Shown: positions 58,961 to 64,000 of the stretch, in pieces
Layout: every line of letters begins with the position of its first letter
Numbering within the stretch: position 1 is the first letter of the stretch
From: Epiperipatus broadwayi
Lineage: Eukaryota > Onychophora > Udeonychophora > Euonychophora > Peripatidae
NCBI GenBank assembly: GCA_028023455.1
Contig: JAQFVV010012397.1
Coordinates: 3,465,501 to 3,529,500, forward strand
Direction of reading: 5' to 3'
DNA: 64,000 bases
Program-made: the position numbers and the translations under genes
The notes under the pieces: model-generated
Told to the model about the DNA's origin: nothing
The model's input: only the letters and a program-made list of their open reading frames with translations
The model's database searches: none

Positions 58961-60550
58961 ATATAATTGTAAAAGTTAATTATCAATGCATAGAGGAAAA
59001 TGAAAAAAACAGAATCAGCTAATGGTGGGAGAAAAAAATATTCAACTTTTAGCTTTGATTACCATCAGGTTAAAAGTATGAATTGTAAACACATTGCTAT
59101 ATTTTTAGGTAGAAAAATAGAATTGGATGTTGAAAAGCAACAGGCTCGAATGGACTGCTATTGCATTTAACAAATTAAAACGCGAAGCATTTTATTTTAG
59201 TGATATAATTATTTCAGTTAAATTAATTGTATATAGGGCTGTTATTCTGCCCAATTTATTGTGTAAAAATAAGACTTGGGCCCTCTTATTGGTATAATAG
59301 AAAGGAACTAAAAAAAAAAAAATCCATTTAAAGATAATTAGTAATAATCCAAAAATATGAAATAAAAATTATAAGATTGATATGTTCAGTTTTCTAGTTG
59401 TAATAAACATTAAATGTAGGGTTATAAGATCATATTTTCAATGGATTGGACATGTGCAGTAGCAGACACCTTTAAGGAGTATTTTGTGTTGAATGTGAAC
59501 ATAATTTTGTAGGAGAGATAGATTGTATTTACACAAAAAAGATTATTTCAAAGACACTCTAAAAAAAAAAAATTGACTACTCTCATTGATATATTTAAAT
59601 AGAGAGCATTTTAAAAGACATCAAATAAATAAATAAAAAAAAAAACAGGATATGGTATATGGTTTACATTCATACAGTTAGTATATATTTATTGCAAAAT
59701 TCACTTTAAACTTTTTGTCTTGTCTACTTTAAAAAAAAAAAAAAAAGATTTGGATAGCCAACAGTTTTCATTCTGAAAGATAATTTTAACAATTTTTCTG
59801 CATTAAATCTTTTTTTGACAATTATTGAATAAAATATATTCATTTTTTATTATTAGTTTTTAAATTTAAATTGTTCTCTACCAACAATAATAAAGATAAA
59901 ATATAGAAAGTTTTGTCTTTTAGTTCAATTGATGGATCATAGATGGCAATAACGTTTAATATATCTCCGTGACTATCGCATCGCATCGCATACCTCAATA
60001 ATGACAAACCATTCATTATTTGAAAAGAGAATTTTAAAAACTCTACAATAAATAAATAAATTGGTGATCTTTTTAGAAACAACAAATAAAAAAATAAATA
60101 AGCTTAGTAAAAAAGATTACAATAACTGTAACAATAATAATAAAAAAAATGTTAATAGAAACAACTAATGTAAAAAATGATTTAATTATAGCAAAAAATA
60201 AACTCTAAATGTTTTTAATTTTAATAAATAGCAATAACAAGATATAAGAAGCTTACACATTTCCTTTAAATATGTATAAAGTCTCTATATATGTAATTGT
60301 ACTCTTATATACATAAACATTGGTAGAACTTGTTCGATATAAAACTCAAATATTAGAGCAAATCATATAATAGAATTTTACAAAAATTGCACGTTGCAAT
60401 CTTTTAGCAAGGCATCGTTGTGTTTATGCTGTAATAAAGCCAATAGAAATATATATTCCTGGTATTTTAAGAATAGCATACAGTTCAAAAAATAAATATA
60501 AAGATATTCATTACATGTTATATACTAATATAGATACAGTATTTTATATA
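58961..60550. other. AT-rich DNA, possible old LINE scraps near 59.1-59.5 kb
   Basis: 59130-59290 and 59440-59560 on the plus strand vaguely resemble the C-terminal part of an RTE-type LINE (a decayed Ile-rich WTAIAFNKLKREA..VKLIVYRAVILPNLLC pattern, then FQWIGHVQ). This is weaker than 40965-41560. Nothing else supported. Confidence 0.3.
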
Positions 60551-61044
60551 CAGTGAATATATAGGGCGTTTGCTACGGTTGGCGAATCATATAAGTTTAG
60601 CTATAATATACAGCTACTATTTGAGAGAAATGCAGCTTTAAAACTATGATACTTTTGGCCTATAAATGACTTGTGTCATGCAAGGTATGATGATAATTAT
60701 AGCTAGCAGTTTTCAACTCTACTGTTGAGCTTGTCTTCCAGCTTGTTCAGTATTGAGAATATGTGTATTGCCATTCGATTCTGAAGGTTCTCTTGCATTG
60801 TCTGATTTCCTTTTTAAACAAACTTCTATACATAGTATGATCGCATACTTTACTGAAAATTATTTAGTTGACTGATTTAGCTTTCCAGTTGGTTTACTCA
60901 TGCCGTTGGCTGCTTATTTCCTTTTTGTTGATGTTTCATTGGCCAGTCTAATTGTAACTTGAATCTGATCTAGATAAGGTTGGAGTAATGATAACTCTAT
61001 TTTTTGGGAGAAAATTTCTATTGAGTTAGGATGAATTCACTACA
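60551..61044 (-). mobile_element. Gypsy-like LTR remnant, minus strand
   Basis: On the minus strand, TGTAGTGAATTC starts at 61044 directly after a polypurine-like AAGGGGAGGGAA (61045-61056). The far edge is not identified. A 43-codon open frame (60719-60852) after a tttcag acceptor-like site lies within. Confidence 0.45.
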
Positions 61045-61056
61045 TTCCCTCCCCTT

Positions 61057-61315
61057 GGAAAAAAAGTTAGTATTGAATCATGTAGACTTTAAGATAATTT
61101 CATGGACTTCTAGATCATCTTTCTGCTTCATCTCGTTTGGATTCTTTATTGAGTCTAGATTCTTCATCAGATCTGGATTCTTTATGACTGGATTCTTGAT
61201 CAGGTATAGTGAACTCTTCTCTGTTTCATGCTATTCCATAATCTGACCTTAATTGATCTTGATGTCTATAATGGTGTTATCCATCAACAGTCTAAACAAC
61301 CATGGTAGTCAAGAC
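61057..61315 (-). pseudogene. Gypsy-type pol C-terminal remnant
   Basis: The minus-strand frames read TVDG.HHYRHQDQLRS at about 61240-61295, matching the R-R/Y-R-H-x-(D/N)-Q-L-R block at the C-terminus of Gypsy integrases. It is followed by a Ser/Glu/Lys-rich tail (PDQESSHKESRSDEESRL, about 61130-61215). The purine tract and LTR follow directly, as expected for a Gypsy 3' end. Stops show decay. A family A element landed just upstream (61333). Confidence 0.55.
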
Positions 61316-61332
61316 ATGGAAACTATTTAATA

Positions 61333-61625
61333 AACAAAGGCAAAACTCTCCATGCAGTAGTGCCACCCTGTGCCAAACAGAGTAATCAATGGATGCCAGA
61401 AGGCTTGTGCATAAAATCCCTATCTAGTGCCTACTCATCCAATATCCCCAGACTAGTTTCTGGCTTGTGACCATCATCAGTGAGGATTTTAGGCACAAGC
61501 CTTCTGGCATCCATTGATTACTCTGTTTGGCATAGGATGGCACTACTGTATGGAGAGTTTTGCCTTTGTTTACAACAATTATGTGCTAGTATAGAGATGG
61601 TGATCATGTAATGTTTAGTGGTTTA
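61333..61625 (+). mobile_element. Family A inverted-arm retroelement, copy 8
   Basis: Perfect 13-bp duplication AAACTATTTAATA at 61320-61332 and 61626-61638. The 5' arm aacaaaggcaaaactctcc..cagtagtgccaccctgtgcc is inverted over about 110 bp at 61493-61580. The tail ends atgtttagtggttta. 293 bp. The ribozyme is on the minus strand. Confidence 0.92.
61445..61486 (-). ncRNA. Hammerhead ribozyme motif (type I), family A, best helix II
   Basis: Minus strand: UCCUCA/UGGGGA helix I. CUGAUGA (61474-61480). Helix II UGGU-CACAA-GCCA with U10.1-A11.1, two G-C pairs and one U-G pair. GAA, the ACUAGU palindrome, C17. The complete invariant core and a fully paired helix II make this the strongest candidate for cleavage in family A, although distal helix I is lost. 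Confidence 0.78.
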
Positions 61626-61638
61626 AAACTATTTAATA

Positions 61639-62569
61639 GTATCATTGAACATATGTCATAAGATTTGAGCTCCTATCTGCATTTTAGTACTTTTTTTAAT
61701 GATCAGTCTGATTACGTTTTAGAACTGAAACATTTGTTCTAAAGTTAAGACCCAGTTTATTATTAAACATATCTGAGTAGATTCTTCTTGATTTTATTTT
61801 TGTGAACTAGTTCACTTTAATCACTGTGTAGTCTAAGTGATTGAACCAGTAATGTGCTAATAGATTGTTGTACTCAGAAGCTGATAAAACAAGAGGCAGA
61901 CAAATTAATTTATTAGGCATAGTAATCCAAAAGTGGTATTTTATTGCTTTGACAATCATTAATTATTCTATTGCTAGAATGTAGGAAATGATTATTTGTT
62001 CTATTAATAATAGTCACATGTTTTTGATACAATGGACACCACAGAACTGCAATCCAGTTCCATTGTTATTGGTGTATCATTGAATGTAATTCTGTATTTG
62101 AAGGGTAAGTCAATGATTATCACATTATTTATGTAAGCATTGATTTTATTTGCTTTTCTGGTTCTTTAATTCTTTTATGAGAGACTTGGATTTTTTCTTT
62201 TTTAAACATGCAGTTTTTATGTGACTGTGAAAGTTGCAATGTACATTGATTGGATATTTGATGTGTGCATGTTTTTGTTTGCCAAGAACTGTTTTACATT
62301 ATTTACATAAACGTATTATAATCAAAGCAACACATAGACTTTGATTAGAAGATTTGGAATGTTTAAATAATTTATATCATTTATGAATAACATTAAAAAG
62401 AGTAGATTTATTTTTTGCCATATGTTTTTTATATGTAAAACTATTCAAAGGTGGAAAAACGGCTTTTTTAAATTTGAAGAAGAATGCTAGGCAGTCAAAT
62501 CTAAAATTAAGTAAATCAACATGAAAAGAGCATTAGAAGAAATACAACTTTTTTTTAAAGACTATATAT
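61639..62569. other. AT-rich DNA, nothing recognised
   Basis: No gene or repeat edges supported. Confidence 0.35.
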
Positions 62570-64000
62570 CCACTGCAGTGGAATCCAGTTTTTTTAATCC
62601 AGAGCTTTTCTCATCTATCTCACATATAATCTTCTAGTTCTTTCATGATCTCTCATGATCCATAATATCTTCTACCAATATGTCAAGTCCTGTTTCATTT
62701 CACTGTCTTAATTCTTTCCAATGATTTAGATGATAATGTTTATTCTGTCATGAAGTAAATCACTTCTGATCTCTTCTTGTTATTCCTGAGATACAACCAT
62801 TCCTATTTTATTGTGTGGTCTGAAATTTTAATATTGTTGTTCTTTTAATCATTCTATACATAAATCAATATATATGAACAGTTAAAACACATCTATTAAA
62901 AAATATTTTCAAATGCATAGGTATATATATAATCTAATATTAAAATTATTCCTATCATAAGCACTCCATCCAAGTTTAATTCTAAGATTAATTTTATTTG
63001 TTATATTTCTGTATGCAGTAACACTATAACCAAGATATTTGTAGTTTTAACTTTTTCTAATTCATAATTATCAGTCGTTATTTTCTTTTTATATGAAAAT
63101 TATTGAACATTATTTTAGTTTTTTTTTTTAAGCTTTAATCTTTAGTTTTATTTTCTTATTTTCTGGTAACTATTGCAACATTTCTTAAAACTCTGAAATA
63201 CTATTTTCACATGATCACCATCTCTTATACTAGCTCAAAATTGTGTATAAACAAGGCAAAACTCTTCACACAGTAGTGCCACCCTGTGTCAACCAGAGTA
63301 ATCAATGGATGCCAGAAGGTACAAACTCTAGATATTTTAAAAAAAAATTACTGTAAAATTTTTGGATATATGGAATTGTTATATAATCTTAATCATTACA
63401 AAAATATGTAGAGAGTTAAATACTTTTTCATATTCTACAAATACAAAGCTTAATGGCAAATTCTTATTCACTGATTCTGTCTATAACTTTTTGCAATACT
63501 CAGATATGATTTATTGCACTAAAATCACCTTTAAACAAAAATTTTCTTTTGGTTGATTTGAATCCAAAATTCTCTATAGATGAGTTGTAATAATATTAGC
63601 GGAGACTTTGTATACAAAGCCTGTCAATTTTAATATTTTATTTTTTCACCATTCTTTAATATCAATACCCTTCCTGCATTTTTTTCTTCAACTGCTTTTT
63701 TTAAAAAGATATCAATAATAATTTCATTTTTTGGAACTTTTCTGATCTTATTAGATTTAATTGCATGTCTTCTCTTTTTTATTTAAAGTACTTGTCAATT
63801 CAGAAAATGTTGCTTGTAGAAATTATTTTGTTTTCTTGTTCTTTATTATTATATAGTTCTTTATTTTTTATATACTCTCTTCCATAATTTTTTTTTTAGT
63901 AATGGTGACATTTTTTTCTTATTGCTGAAGCAACTTTCCTCTCAATACTAAAATGTTATCTTGAAACCTTATTCATTTCCATAGCTTTTGTTGTCGATTA
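62570..64000 (-). pseudogene. RTE-type LINE, broken, runs off the window
   Basis: Colinear with parts of 25330-27470: the plus-strand blocks cactccatccaagtttaatt, tatttgtagtt, aacattattttag and gcaacatttctt occur in both. On the minus strand, 63405-63445 gives FVFVEYEKVFNSL, reverse-transcriptase motif A (consensus FVDYEKAFDS). 62620-62700 gives the C-terminal HIGRRY and KELEDYM pieces. Many stops; interrupted by a family A piece at 63208-63320. Confidence 0.7.
63208..63320 (-). mobile_element. Family A fragment nested in the LINE
   Basis: Begins cacatgatcaccatctctta (reverse complement of the family tail), continues into ggcaaaactcttcacacagtagtgccaccctg and stops at gatgccagaaggt. The ribozyme and the other arm are absent. 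The LINE sequence on either side resumes with a short gap, so some host bases were lost. Confidence 0.75.

Overview
The window is AT-rich (about three-quarters A+T by eye) non-coding DNA from an animal nuclear genome, most likely an invertebrate. The evidence is RTE-type LINE fragments, tRNA-derived SINE-like repeats, hAT and LTR elements, long mononucleotide runs, and one spliced last exon that looks like a SNARE membrane anchor. The species cannot be named from the sequence. No intact long protein gene is present, and almost every ORF over 60 codons is chance or lies in a repeat.

Layout. 1-1870: end of an LTR element whose body lies left of the window, in or near the last intron of a plus-strand gene. 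3243-3332: last coding exon of a tail-anchored, syntaxin-7/12-like SNARE, followed by a long AT-rich 3' region. 7.4-19.5 kb: LTR relics, a non-autonomous hAT element with a perfect 8-bp target duplication (9656-10833), a second hAT-like fragment (14071), a SINE-like repeat and an 88-bp minisatellite. 20.5-28 kb: reverse-transcriptase fragments, an (AAT)n tract and a recognisable but broken RTE-type LINE on the minus strand (25330-27830). 28-41 kb: SINE and LINE remnants, tandem duplications and possible solo LTRs. 44.2-50.7 kb: a foldback element, a nearly intact 5.55-kb LTR element (44710-50262) that encodes only a coiled-coil, basic-tailed gag-like protein, and a second foldback element. 51-64 kb: a cluster of short inverted-arm elements, a Gypsy-like pol/LTR remnant (about 61 kb) and another minus-strand LINE.

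The most interesting content is a set of type I hammerhead ribozyme (HHR) motifs in two separate small repeat families. Family A (copies at about 8.9, 23.1, 43.1, 51.6, 54.8-55.6, 56.4, 61.3 and 63.2 kb) has inverted arms, a constant 3' tail and 13-15 bp target-site duplications. Its HHR has helix I UCCUCA/UGGGGA, core CUGAUGA, helix II GGY-CACAA-GCC, GAA, and a palindromic helix III ACUAGU. Family B (about 2.7-3.0, 24.8-25.1, 42.1-42.5 and 58.7-59.0 kb) joins an HHR with helix I ACCAA/UUGGU and palindromic helix III (AUACGUAU or AUGCAU) to a tRNA-like, B-box-bearing 3' part. The short palindromic helix III, type I topology and long target duplications match what is known of animal retrozymes and of the ribozymes in Penelope-like elements. 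No Penelope reverse transcriptase is visible here, so these would be non-autonomous passengers. All of this comes from reading the sequence; no folding or database search was run.
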